From: Chitinophagaceae bacterium
GTDB lineage: Bacteria > Bacteroidota > Bacteroidia > Chitinophagales > Chitinophagaceae
Direction of reading: 5' to 3'
Assembly: GCA_947375185.1 (NCBI GenBank)
Contig: CANCEU010000014.1
Location: 1-54,475, forward strand
DNA: 54,475 nt
This document shows positions 37,807-46,236 of the stretch, one piece after another. Made by a program: the position numbers and the translations under genes. Each line of letters opens with the position of its first letter. Within the stretch, counting starts at the first letter, position 1. Below the pieces are notes generated by a model, which saw only the letters and a list, made by a program, of their open reading frames with translations, was not told the DNA's origin and ran no database searches.

Positions 37807-38763
37807 TTGTTTATTTTAAAAGTATTATTTGCTTTTCTAAAAACAATATTTGGGCCAATCTTTAACTTTCTAAAACAGAAAGCTAAAAAAATTTATGTGC
37901 CAGGATTTCAACATATAAATGTTTACCAAGTAGTTAAATTTTTATTTAAGCAATTAAATACATTAGGTTTATATGACCGCGCATCTGCTATTTCTTTTAA
38001 CTTAATCATGGCATTGCCTGCAGGTTTTTTATTTTTATTTTCACTGATTCCCTATTTCCCAAAATCATTTAAAATAAAAACTCAAATACTTTCCTTATTT
38101 AAAGACATTGCACCTAATTCAAGTACATATAATTTTATACTCGAAATTATTAATGACTTATTAAGTCAGCATGTTGGAGTATTCTCTTTTGGATTTTTAT
38201 TATTACTTTTTTACGCATCCAATGCAATGACTGGGATTATACGAAGTTTTGACAAATCCATTATGCAAAACAAACCATTCTTTTTACATCAAAGAATGCG
38301 CGCATTAAGATTAACCATAATGCTAATTCTACTTGTATTTGCTAGTTTATTTGTACTTATAGGACAGGATCAATTAGCTTCCTTATTAAGAGCTGGTTTT
38401 GATATTAAAAAAAGCACCTTACTGCCTTACTGGAATACTTTAAGGTGGCTAATCATTATTTTATTACTATTTTTTGGAAACGCATTTATTTACAAATTTG
38501 CTCCATATGTAAAAGAAAAGTGGCCTTTGGTTTCTCCTGGCGCACTTATGTCCACAATCCTAATGTTATTAACGACAGTCGGATTTTCCTATTGGGTAAA
38601 TCATTTTAGTAGCTATAATAAAATATATGGTTCAATTGGAACCGTGTTAATTGTGATGACACTTATTTACATTAACTCACTTATCCTCTTAATTGGATTT
38701 GAATTAAATGTAAGCATTGAGCTGATTAAAAAAGAACAAGAAAAAATTGATTACTTCAATTAA
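37807..38763 (+). CDS. YihY/BrkB-family membrane protein
   Basis: 318 residues with six hydrophobic helices. Conserved YDRASAISFNLIMALPAG, the GIIRSFDKSI segment, FGNAFIYKFAP and the SWYNKIYGSIGT-like stretch (SSYNKIYGSIGTV) identify the YihY/UPF0761 family. It was once annotated as ribonuclease BN, but its function is not settled. No ATG is available between the upstream in-frame stop and the conserved region, so TTG 37807 is chosen. The stop codon lies inside the terminator hairpin at 38762. Confidence 0.85.
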   Translation: MFILKVLFAFLKTIFGPIFNFLKQKAKKIYVPGFQHINVYQVVKFLFKQLNTLGLYDRASAISFNLIMALPAGFLFLFSLIPYFPKSFKIKTQILSLFKDIAPNSSTYNFILEIINDLLSQHVGVFSFGFLLLLFYASNAMTGIIRSFDKSIMQNKPFFLHQRMRALRLTIMLILLVFASLFVLIGQDQLASLLRAGFDIKKSTLLPYWNTLRWLIIILLLFFGNAFIYKFAPYVKEKWPLVSPGALMSTILMLLTTVGFSYWVNHFSSYNKIYGSIGTVLIVMTLIYINSLILLIGFELNVSIELIKKEQEKIDYFN

Positions 38764-38793
38764 AAAATCCTCTAATTTCTTAAAGGATTTTTT
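38762..38793. terminator. bidirectional terminator between the YihY gene and the oxoamine synthase gene
   Basis: A 10-bp perfect stem, AAAAAATCCT (38762-38771) with AGGATTTTTT (38784-38793), lies between convergent genes; the A-run and T-run serve each strand. Confidence 0.8.
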
Positions 38794-38819
38794 AGGATAT
38801 GTATCTATAAAACAATTAT

Positions 38820-40073
38820 TTACTTATTAGCCATATCTGGGATTTCATTCACTTTATAAGCTCCAGCATCTAATTTAGCTTTGGTTTCGCTAAAGGCTTT
38901 TAAAGTCAAATCAATTTCTTCCTGAGTATGCACTGCAGTGGGAATTAATCTGTAAATAATGTGCCCCTTTGGAATAACAGGATACACTACAATCGAACAA
39001 AATATTTTATAATTTTCTCTAATGTCCATAACCATTGCAGTCGCTTCTTCAACTCCTCCTTTCATATAAACTGGGGTTACAACAGAATCAGTTTTACCAA
39101 TATCAAACCCTTTTTCTTTTAATCCATTTTGTAATGCCAACGCATTCTTCCAAAGATTTGCTTTTAATTCTGGTTTTGACCTCAACAATTCTAAACGCTT
39201 TAAATTACCTACTACATATGGCATTGGCAAACTTTTCGCGAAAATTTGAGAACGAATATTATAACGAATGTAATCAATGATAGTTCTTGGCCCAGCCATG
39301 AATGCGCCAATTGAAGCCATACTTTTTGCAAAGGTCGAAAAGTACAAATCAATATCGTCTTGACAACCTTGCGCCTCGCCAGCACCTGCTCCTGTTTCAC
39401 CTAAAGTTCCAAAACCATGTGCATCATCTACTAATAAACGAAAAGATACCTTCTTTTTTAAAGCTGCAATTTCTTTCAATTTACCTTGATCACCTGCCAT
39501 ACCAAAAACCCCTTCGGTAATCACTAATATACCACCACCTTGTTTTTCTGCCAATGCTTGTGCTCGAGCCAATTGTTTTTCACAATCCTCAATATCATTA
39601 TGTTTAAATACAAAACGGTGACCAGGAATCATTCTTAAAGCGTCAATGATACAAGCATGACATTCTGCATCATACACCACCACATCGTGTCTACCACAAA
39701 TTGCATCAATAGCACTCATGATACCTTGATATCCATAATTCATTAATATAGAATCCTCTTTATGAACAAACTCAGCCAATTCTTTTTCTAATTGTTCGTG
39801 CAAATCACTATTTCCACTCATCATTCTAGCACCCATTGGCAAAGCCAAGCCATATTCGGCACTACCTTCGGCATCTGCTTTACGCACTTCAGGATGATTG
39901 GCTAAACCTAAATAGTTATTTAAGCTCCAAACAATCATCTCTTGACCTCTAAATTTCATTTTTGAGCCAACTTCACCTTCTAATTTAGGAAATGCAAAAT
40001 AGCCATGCGCTCTTTCACGATGTTGACCAATTGGGCCATAATTTTTAATGAGTCTGTCAAAAATGTCTGCCAT
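38820..40073 (-). CDS. PLP-dependent alpha-oxoamine synthase (serine palmitoyltransferase / cysteate acyltransferase-like)
   Basis: 417 residues, fold-type I PLP enzyme. PLP lysine K250 lies in STFAKSMASIG; LLVDDAHGFGTLG (D216, H219) and the stacking H139 in DAECHACIIDA are typical of the alpha-oxoamine synthase family, which condenses an amino acid with an acyl-CoA. The sequence differs from the well-known Sphingobacterium serine palmitoyltransferase and from glycine C-acetyltransferase; it belongs to a type common in gliding Bacteroidota. In this phylum such enzymes start sphingolipid synthesis (serine) or sulfonolipid/capnine synthesis (cysteate). I cannot decide between these from sequence alone. 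A -7-like element lies 19 bp upstream. Confidence 0.8.
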   Translation of the reverse strand: MADIFDRLIKNYGPIGQHRERAHGYFAFPKLEGEVGSKMKFRGQEMIVWSLNNYLGLANHPEVRKADAEGSAEYGLALPMGARMMSGNSDLHEQLEKELAEFVHKEDSILMNYGYQGIMSAIDAICGRHDVVVYDAECHACIIDALRMIPGHRFVFKHNDIEDCEKQLARAQALAEKQGGGILVITEGVFGMAGDQGKLKEIAALKKKVSFRLLVDDAHGFGTLGETGAGAGEAQGCQDDIDLYFSTFAKSMASIGAFMAGPRTIIDYIRYNIRSQIFAKSLPMPYVVGNLKRLELLRSKPELKANLWKNALALQNGLKEKGFDIGKTDSVVTPVYMKGGVEEATAMVMDIRENYKIFCSIVVYPVIPKGHIIYRLIPTAVHTQEEIDLTLKAFSETKAKLDAGAYKVNEIPDMANK

Positions 40074-40092
40074 ATAGTATTAATTATTAATG

Positions 40093-40100
40093 CAAATTTA
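40093..40100 (-). promoter_or_regulatory. -7 element of the oxoamine synthase promoter
   Basis: Reads TAAATTTG on the reverse strand (TAnnTTTG), 19 bp upstream of the start codon. Confidence 0.5.
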
Positions 40101-40153
40101 ATCATTTTTTACCTTTTTAGCTTTAATAAATATGCGTAATTTGCAGGTATAAT

Positions 40154-41809
40154 ATGAAAACAATGAGATACTTATCCCTATTATGTTTTAGCCTTTTAAC
40201 ATTGCAATTAAATGCACAAAAACCAGTTCCTACCATTAAAACTAGTCCTAAGCCTAAATTAGTGGTTGGTATTGTAGTAGATCAAATGAGATGGGATTAT
40301 GTCAATAAATTCAAACCTTTTTTTAAATCCCAAAATGGTTTTTTACATTTCATCAATCAAGGTGCCACTTGTGATAATACTATGATACCTTATGTACCAA
40401 CGGTTACGGCTTGTGGACATACCTGCGTTTATACGGGCAGTGTTCCTGCTTTACATGGTATTGCAGGTAATATGTGGTATGATAATGTAAAGCAAAAACA
40501 AGTATACTGTGTCGAAGATGCAAGTGTGCAAGCTGTTGGAACAAGTAACAATGCTGCAGGTCAAATGAGTCCAGTAAACGTTTGGACAAGTACCATTGGC
40601 GATGAACTTAAATTAGCAACCAATTTTAAGAGTAAAGTGATTGGAGTATCTTTAAAAGACAGAGGAGCAATAATTCCTGCTGGACATGCCGCTGACGCAG
40701 CTTATTGGTATGATACTAAATCGGGTAATTTTATAAGTTCAACCTACTATACAAACACTTTACCATCATGGCTTACAAGCTATAACAATGCACATCACGT
40801 TGATAGTTTATATAGCAAAGGGTGGAACTTGAGTTTAGCAAAGACGGTGTATGAAAATAACTGTGACGCAGATGAAAATACATACGAATCAACACCATTT
40901 GGCAAGGATGCAAAGCATCTCCCTTATGACTTCAATGCTTTTGTAGGCAAGGATTACAGCAAAATAACAAGCACACCACAAGGGAATAATTTAGTGATAG
41001 ATATTGCAAAACAAGCTTTATTAAATGAGCATTTAGGATCCGATAGTATTACCGATTTATTAGCAGTAAGCTTTTCATCTCCTGATTATATAGGTCATAG
41101 TTTTGGTCCAAATTCATGGGAAACACTTGACGGCTATGTTAAATTAGATGAAATTTTAGCTGACTTTTTTAGCTTTTTAGACAAACAAGTGGGTAAAGAC
41201 AATTATACTGTTTTCTTAACGGCAGATCATGCAGTAGCGAATATTCCAGCATATGCAAAAAAACACAACCTACCAGGTGAAAATTATGATGACGGTGCTG
41301 TTAAAAATGATATTACAGCTTGTTTGAATGCAAATAATTTAAATCCCAAATTGGTTTCCTTTGTGGGTGAATACAATATTTATTTTAACCACCCTTTAAT
41401 GGACAGCTTACATATCAGCAATGAAAGTTTAACTAATTTAATTACCAATTATTTAGAGAAAAAGCCTCAGGTTTTACAAGTGGTCGAAAGCCGAAAAGCT
41501 GCCATTGCTCCATTGCCTCAAATGGCTAGAGAAAAAATTGTAAATGGCTATAATGCTCAAAGAGGTGGTGACTTAATGTTATTGACTAAATCTGGTGTGG
41601 TTGATGGCTATCCTACTGGAACAAGCCATGGCGTTTTATATAACTATGATGCACATATTCCATTCTTATTAGTAGGTAATGGCATTAAACCAGGCGTAGT
41701 GAATACACCAACCTATATGACAGACATTGCACCTACAATAACTACTTTATTAGGAATTCAAATGCCAAGTGGAAGTATTGGAAAACCAGTGCTAGAGGTA
41801 TTAAAGTAA
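40154..41809 (+). CDS. PafA-like alkaline phosphatase superfamily protein
   Basis: 551 residues with a signal peptide ending LQLNAQ. Metal-site motifs of the type I phosphodiesterase/alkaline phosphatase superfamily: GIVVDQMRWDY, PTVTACGHTCVYTGSVPALHG (nucleophile probably Thr85, by T-x3-H spacing), SSPDYIGHSFGP and LTADHAV, and a late GTSHG histidine motif. It resembles the calcium-stimulated PafA phosphomonoesterase of flavobacteria, a periplasmic enzyme releasing phosphate from organic esters. No PhoB-type box was recognised upstream. Convergent with icd, with a long hairpin between them. Confidence 0.9.
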   Translation: MKTMRYLSLLCFSLLTLQLNAQKPVPTIKTSPKPKLVVGIVVDQMRWDYVNKFKPFFKSQNGFLHFINQGATCDNTMIPYVPTVTACGHTCVYTGSVPALHGIAGNMWYDNVKQKQVYCVEDASVQAVGTSNNAAGQMSPVNVWTSTIGDELKLATNFKSKVIGVSLKDRGAIIPAGHAADAAYWYDTKSGNFISSTYYTNTLPSWLTSYNNAHHVDSLYSKGWNLSLAKTVYENNCDADENTYESTPFGKDAKHLPYDFNAFVGKDYSKITSTPQGNNLVIDIAKQALLNEHLGSDSITDLLAVSFSSPDYIGHSFGPNSWETLDGYVKLDEILADFFSFLDKQVGKDNYTVFLTADHAVANIPAYAKKHNLPGENYDDGAVKNDITACLNANNLNPKLVSFVGEYNIYFNHPLMDSLHISNESLTNLITNYLEKKPQVLQVVESRKAAIAPLPQMAREKIVNGYNAQRGGDLMLLTKSGVVDGYPTGTSHGVLYNYDAHIPFLLVGNGIKPGVVNTPTYMTDIAPTITTLLGIQMPSGSIGKPVLEVLK

Positions 41810-41823
41810 GTACATAGTAATAT

Positions 41824-41885
41824 AATAAATATAGCAAAAGAAAAAGCCACTCGATTGAGTGGCTTTTTCTTTTGCTATATTTATT
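41824..41885. terminator. 29-bp perfect-stem bidirectional terminator
   Basis: Arms 41824-41852 and 41857-41885 are exact reverse complements over 29 bp, with a GATT loop. The GC-rich part (AGCCACTC/GAGTGGCT) is flanked by A-rich and T-rich stretches, so it can end transcription from both the phosphatase gene and icd. The right arm reaches the first base of the icd stop codon. Confidence 0.9.
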
Positions 41886-43114
41886 TATGCAAGCTTCTTC
41901 TGAAGATTTGCATCCAATGCATCTAAAAATTCTTCTGTGTACACATAATGTTCGCCGTGGCTTACTTTATTTCCATGAACACATACTGCTAAATCCTTTG
42001 TCATAATACCAGACTCAACAGTTTCAACACAAACATCTTCTAATGCTTTTGCGAAACGAATTAATTCTTGATTATTATCCAATTGACCTCTAAAATCTAA
42101 ACCTCTAGTCCATGCAAAGATAGATGCAATAGGGTTTGTAGAAGTTCTATTGCCTTTTTGGTGTTCACGAAAGTGACGAGTCACAGTTCCGTGTGCTGCT
42201 TCTGCTTCCATTACTTTACCATCGGGTGTAATTAAAGTTGAAGTCATTAATCCTAATGAACCGAACCCTTGAGCAACAGTATCAGACTGAACATCACCAT
42301 CATAGTTTTTACAAGCCCATACAAAATTACCATTCCATTTTAAAGCACTTGCAACCATGTCATCAATTAAACGATGCTCGTAAGTGATCCCAGCTGCTTG
42401 ATACTTTGCTTTAAATTCTCCTTGGTAAACTTCTTCGAAAATATCTTTAAAACGACCATCATACTTTTTCAAAATAGTGTTTTTTGTAGATAAGTATAAA
42501 GGCCATTTTTTAGCCAACGCTTGGTTAAAACAAGCACGTGCAAAACCATAAATACTTTCGTCGGTATTGTACATTGCTAATGCAACGCCATCTCCTTTAT
42601 AATTAAATACTTCAAATTCTTGATTAGTACCATCTTCGCCTTCAAACTTGATGGTTAATTTTCCTTTCCCTTTTGTTACAAAGTCGGTAGCACGATACTG
42701 ATCACCAAATGCGTGACGACCAATACAAATTGGAGCAGTCCAGTTTGGCACTAAACGAGGCACATTGCTACAAACAATTGGCTCACGAAACACCGTACCA
42801 TCTAAAATATTACGAATAGTTCCGTTAGGGCTCTTCCACATTTGCTTTAACTTGAACTCTTCTACTCTTTGCTCATCTGGAGTGATTGTAGCACATTTAA
42901 TACCAACACCATATTGTTTAATTGCATTTGCAGCATCAATAGTTACTTGGTCATTTGTTTCATCACGATACTCCATGCCCAAATCATAATATTTAATATC
43001 AATTTCTAAATAAGGTAAGATCAACTTATCCTTAATAAACTTCCAAATAATTCTGGTCATTTCATCACCATCCAATTCAACAACTGGATTGGCTACTTTA
43101 ATTTTTTGTCCCAT
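41885..43114 (-). CDS. icd: NADP-dependent isocitrate dehydrogenase, eukaryote-like homodimeric type
   Basis: 409 residues. Oxidative decarboxylation of isocitrate to 2-oxoglutarate in the TCA cycle. [37 protein letters not shown] (cited by its core SPNGTIRN), [10 protein letters not shown] and [12 protein letters not shown] are as in IDH1/IDH2-type enzymes, not the E. coli type. NADP preference is inferred from this subgroup. A -7-like element is 19 bp upstream. Confidence 0.95.
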   Translation of the reverse strand: MGQKIKVANPVVELDGDEMTRIIWKFIKDKLILPYLEIDIKYYDLGMEYRDETNDQVTIDAANAIKQYGVGIKCATITPDEQRVEEFKLKQMWKSPNGTIRNILDGTVFREPIVCSNVPRLVPNWTAPICIGRHAFGDQYRATDFVTKGKGKLTIKFEGEDGTNQEFEVFNYKGDGVALAMYNTDESIYGFARACFNQALAKKWPLYLSTKNTILKKYDGRFKDIFEEVYQGEFKAKYQAAGITYEHRLIDDMVASALKWNGNFVWACKNYDGDVQSDTVAQGFGSLGLMTSTLITPDGKVMEAEAAHGTVTRHFREHQKGNRTSTNPIASIFAWTRGLDFRGQLDNNQELIRFAKALEDVCVETVESGIMTKDLAVCVHGNKVSHGEHYVYTEEFLDALDANLQKKLA

Positions 43115-43133
43115 AGCTTATAAATTTTGTCTG

Positions 43134-43141
43134 CAAATGTA
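43134..43141 (-). promoter_or_regulatory. -7 element of the icd promoter
   Basis: Reads TACATTTG on the reverse strand (TAnnTTTG), 19 bp upstream of the start. It lies within a direct repeat of AAATGTAC (43135-43142 and 43144-43151). Confidence 0.5.
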
Positions 43142-43213
43142 CAAAATGTACTTATAAATTGAATGATTATACTCAGTAAATGCACCCTAAAAAATGGCTA
43201 GAGTTTCCTTAAC

Positions 43214-45106
43214 CTAATTATTTACGATTAATACCGGAATAGACACTTTATGGCGCACTGATTCAATGGTTTCACCAAAAAGGTAATCTTTCCAACCTTG
43301 GTGTTTATGGGCACCCATTACTAACAATTGTGCGTCTTTTTCTTGAACAATTCTAACAATTTCTTTAACTCTGTTTCGGTAGCCTAAAACCGTTTTTGCT
43401 TTGTAGCCTTTTTCTAATAATGCAGCAACATATCCATCTAATCTTTCTTGGTCTTTTCTAGACTCAATGTCATCACTTGCATCTAATAAATAATGCGCAG
43501 TCGCACTCTCTACAATATGAATAAAAATGAATTCAGTGGTATGCTCTTTATCAAGTGGTTGTTGAATAAATGCATGTTCAATTGCAGTCTTTATTAATTT
43601 TTTATCACTACTTGAAAAATCAACAGCAATTGCAATCCTATTTACAGGCGCTGATTTTGTCCAATCTAATTCAACTGCCTCCCCATGCAAATCAATATCA
43701 TTCTTTTTAGATTGTTTTTGAATCCAAGGATACACTGTTATATATACAAGTAAAACAACAAAAAATATAACCAATAATAGAATAATTGACTTTAATAATA
43801 TTTGATTCGTTGAAGCAAAGAACGTGCCCAGAAAATCATACACTAAATGTCCATTTAAATAAACTAAAATTGCTGCCACTAACCAAGAAAGTGATTTTAT
43901 TTTCCAGCCAATGGCAAACTCACCCATAGTAGTTTTATCGCTAACAAAATGTATTAATGGAATTACTGCATAACCCAACTGTAAACTTAAAATTACTTGA
44001 CTAAAAATTAATAAGCTATCTACCCTTCCCTCTCCTAATATTCCAATTACTAAAACTGCTGGAATGATGGCTACCATTCGCGTTATCAACCTCCTAATCC
44101 AAGGATTCAATCTTAGTTTCAAATAACCTTCCATAACTATTTGACCAGCCAAAGTACCCGTTACGGTTGAGCTTTGACCTGCAGCAATTAATGCAATCGC
44201 AAATAAGATAGGTGCCATTTTAGACCCTAATAAAGGAGCCAATAAAGCATGTGCATCTTCAATTTTTGCAACCTCTTTATGGCCTGTTGCATAAAATGCT
44301 GTTGCAGCTAAAATTAAGATTGCTGCATTCACAAAAAACGCTGCATTTAATGCAACCGCACTATCAATAAAATTATAAAAAATAGATTTTTTGATACCAG
44401 CATTTGTACGTTCTATTTTACGCGTTTGCACTAAAGCAGAATGTAAATATAAATTATGCGGCATTACTGTAGCTCCTATAATGCCTACTGCGATATACAA
44501 TGCCTCGGGAGATAATTTTGTAGGAATAAACCCCTTAATAGCGAAGGATAAATTTGGCTTTGCAATAAATAATTGAATAAAGAAACTAAAACCAATTGTT
44601 GCTACTAATAAAATAATGAATGCCTCCATTTTACGAATCCCATAGCGCTGTAAAAATAAAAACAAAAAGGTATCAGTTACCGTAATTAAAGTGCCATACA
44701 TCATGGGCAGTCCTGTCAACAATTTAATACCAATAGCCATTCCTAACACTTCGGCCAAATCGGTGGCTGCAATGGCCAATTCAGCCAGTATATATAAAGA
44801 CAAGTTTACAATTGGAGGATAGGTTTCTCTATTTACTTGAGCTAAGTCAAGGCGTCTCACAATACCCAACCTTGCACTTAAACTTTGTAATAAAATGGCC
44901 ATTAAATTACTAAGCAGTAAAATCCATATTAATTGATAGCCAAAGGCAGATCCTCCTGCCAAATCGGTTGCCCAATTACCAGGATCCATATAGCCAACGC
45001 TCACTAAATAGGCAGGTCCTATAAATGCCAATAATTTTCTCCAGCCCACTTTTTGTTGTACGGAGACTGATTCGTTTAAGGTATCTAAGGATTTGCCGGA
45101 ACTCAT
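43214..45106 (-). CDS. Nramp (MntH-like) metal transporter fused to a universal stress domain
   Basis: 630 residues. Residues ~20-460 are an Nramp proton-coupled Mn/Fe transporter with about eleven helices; the metal-binding motifs DPGNWATDL (41-49) and MPHNLYLHS (215-223) are intact. Residues ~487-628 form a cytoplasmic UspA domain (NRIAIAVDFSSS, then LLVMGAHKHQG and SIPVLIV). The glycine pattern of ATP-binding Usp proteins is only partly kept, so ATP binding is uncertain. The join is in one frame with a ~25-residue linker after the last helix. The Usp part may sense energy or stress and adjust metal uptake; that is inference. Divergent from the lipoprotein gene. Confidence 0.92.
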   Translation of the reverse strand: MSSGKSLDTLNESVSVQQKVGWRKLLAFIGPAYLVSVGYMDPGNWATDLAGGSAFGYQLIWILLLSNLMAILLQSLSARLGIVRRLDLAQVNRETYPPIVNLSLYILAELAIAATDLAEVLGMAIGIKLLTGLPMMYGTLITVTDTFLFLFLQRYGIRKMEAFIILLVATIGFSFFIQLFIAKPNLSFAIKGFIPTKLSPEALYIAVGIIGATVMPHNLYLHSALVQTRKIERTNAGIKKSIFYNFIDSAVALNAAFFVNAAILILAATAFYATGHKEVAKIEDAHALLAPLLGSKMAPILFAIALIAAGQSSTVTGTLAGQIVMEGYLKLRLNPWIRRLITRMVAIIPAVLVIGILGEGRVDSLLIFSQVILSLQLGYAVIPLIHFVSDKTTMGEFAIGWKIKSLSWLVAAILVYLNGHLVYDFLGTFFASTNQILLKSIILLLVIFFVVLLVYITVYPWIQKQSKKNDIDLHGEAVELDWTKSAPVNRIAIAVDFSSSDKKLIKTAIEHAFIQQPLDKEHTTEFIFIHIVESATAHYLLDASDDIESRKDQERLDGYVAALLEKGYKAKTVLGYRNRVKEIVRIVQEKDAQLLVMGAHKHQGWKDYLFGETIESVRHKVSIPVLIVNN

Positions 45107-45176
45107 ATTGTAAATTTAAACATAAAAGCTTTTGCGAAACTCAGTTTGTTAGTCTAATTTTATCAAAATTTAAGGA

Positions 45177-46127
45177 ATGCGAAATTGGTACCTTTTAAGT
45201 TTAATCTGCTTATTAATTGCTTGTGGTGAAAAAACACCCGATTTATCAGGTAATACCCCAATTAAAATCAATGATTTTAATAAAATATTTAAACCAGCAA
45301 CCCTTCCTACTACCATAACAGATACAAGCTTAAAAAAAATTACGGATACCCTTACTATACAAAGGAAAGCCTTAGCTCAATTTGTACCTGATTCAATAAT
45401 TGAGCATTTCATTGATTCGAAAAATAAAAAGAAAGCAATCATTCATCCATTAATGAAAATTAATGAGGATGCGGCTTACTATTTATTGTTAAACATAAAA
45501 TATCCAAAGAAATTAGATATTGTAGCATTGGTATTTGATAAAAAAAATAAATTCTTGGATTATAAAATCATCACAGACTTTAATGATGAAAATAGTAATT
45601 CAAAAAAATATGAAAAGACATTAAATATAAATAGAGAACCTTCTTTTTTAGTTGAAGAAAATAGTTTGAGTAACGAGGGGCAAAGTACCTATGAGAAAAA
45701 AGGATGGGCATTTTCGGAAGGCAGTTTTAGATTAATTTATTTTGACAGTAATAAAAAACCTGAAAACACAGTCATCATTAATCCAATTGATACTGCTGCT
45801 ACAAAAAATATTTATAGCGGGAATTATGGATCTGATCCAAAGAATTTTATATCACTGAGAGACAATGGTGCATCAAATAAATATCAATTTTTTATTCATT
45901 TTGAAAAGAATGAAGGAGCCTGTACTGGGGAATTAAAAGGCATATTACAGTTTAATAAAAACATAGCAACTTACACTGAAAAAGGAGATGCCTGTGTTGT
46001 TCATTTCACTATTGAAGGCAATAATATTACCATGAAAGAAGATGGAAATTGCGGCAACCATCGAGGCATGACTTGTTATTTTAATGACAATTTTGATCGA
46101 ATCAGGAAGTCAAAAAAGAAGAAATAA
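45177..46127 (+). CDS. hypothetical lipoprotein with cysteine-containing C-terminal domain
   Basis: 316 residues. Lipoprotein signal with lipobox LLIAC (Cys16). The middle part is Lys/Asn-rich. The last ~100 residues form a compact beta-rich domain with conserved-looking cysteines and glycines (EGACTGELKG, GDACVVHFTIEGN, GNCGNHRGMTCYFN), probably disulfide-bonded, of a type seen at the C-terminus of various envelope proteins. I do not recognise a function. The tail ends in a Lys run. Divergent from the Nramp-Usp gene, 70 bp away. Confidence 0.75.
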   Translation: MRNWYLLSLICLLIACGEKTPDLSGNTPIKINDFNKIFKPATLPTTITDTSLKKITDTLTIQRKALAQFVPDSIIEHFIDSKNKKKAIIHPLMKINEDAAYYLLLNIKYPKKLDIVALVFDKKNKFLDYKIITDFNDENSNSKKYEKTLNINREPSFLVEENSLSNEGQSTYEKKGWAFSEGSFRLIYFDSNKKPENTVIINPIDTAATKNIYSGNYGSDPKNFISLRDNGASNKYQFFIHFEKNEGACTGELKGILQFNKNIATYTEKGDACVVHFTIEGNNITMKEDGNCGNHRGMTCYFNDNFDRIRKSKKKK

Positions 46128-46173
46128 TCCACAAAAAGGCGTTGCAAACGATTGTTATTCACACCTAAATGTG

Positions 46174-46189
46174 TAAAATGTACATTTTA
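46174..46189. promoter_or_regulatory. 16-bp perfect palindrome upstream of the GT35 gene
   Basis: TAAAATGT followed by its exact reverse complement ACATTTTA, about 48 bp upstream of the start codon. CCTAAATGT just to the left partly repeats the arm. It shares AAATGTAC with the icd promoter region. Possible operator; the binding protein is unknown. Confidence 0.4.
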
Positions 46190-46236
46190 GGCAAATACCA
46201 TTATATTGCACACAAATTATCAAACGCCCTATAACT

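Noticed and set aside
38820..40073. Call as glycine C-acetyltransferase (kbl)
   Set aside because: The general motifs fit the whole alpha-oxoamine synthase family, there is no tdh gene beside it, and the sequence resembles a gliding-Bacteroidota subgroup, so the narrower name is not justified.
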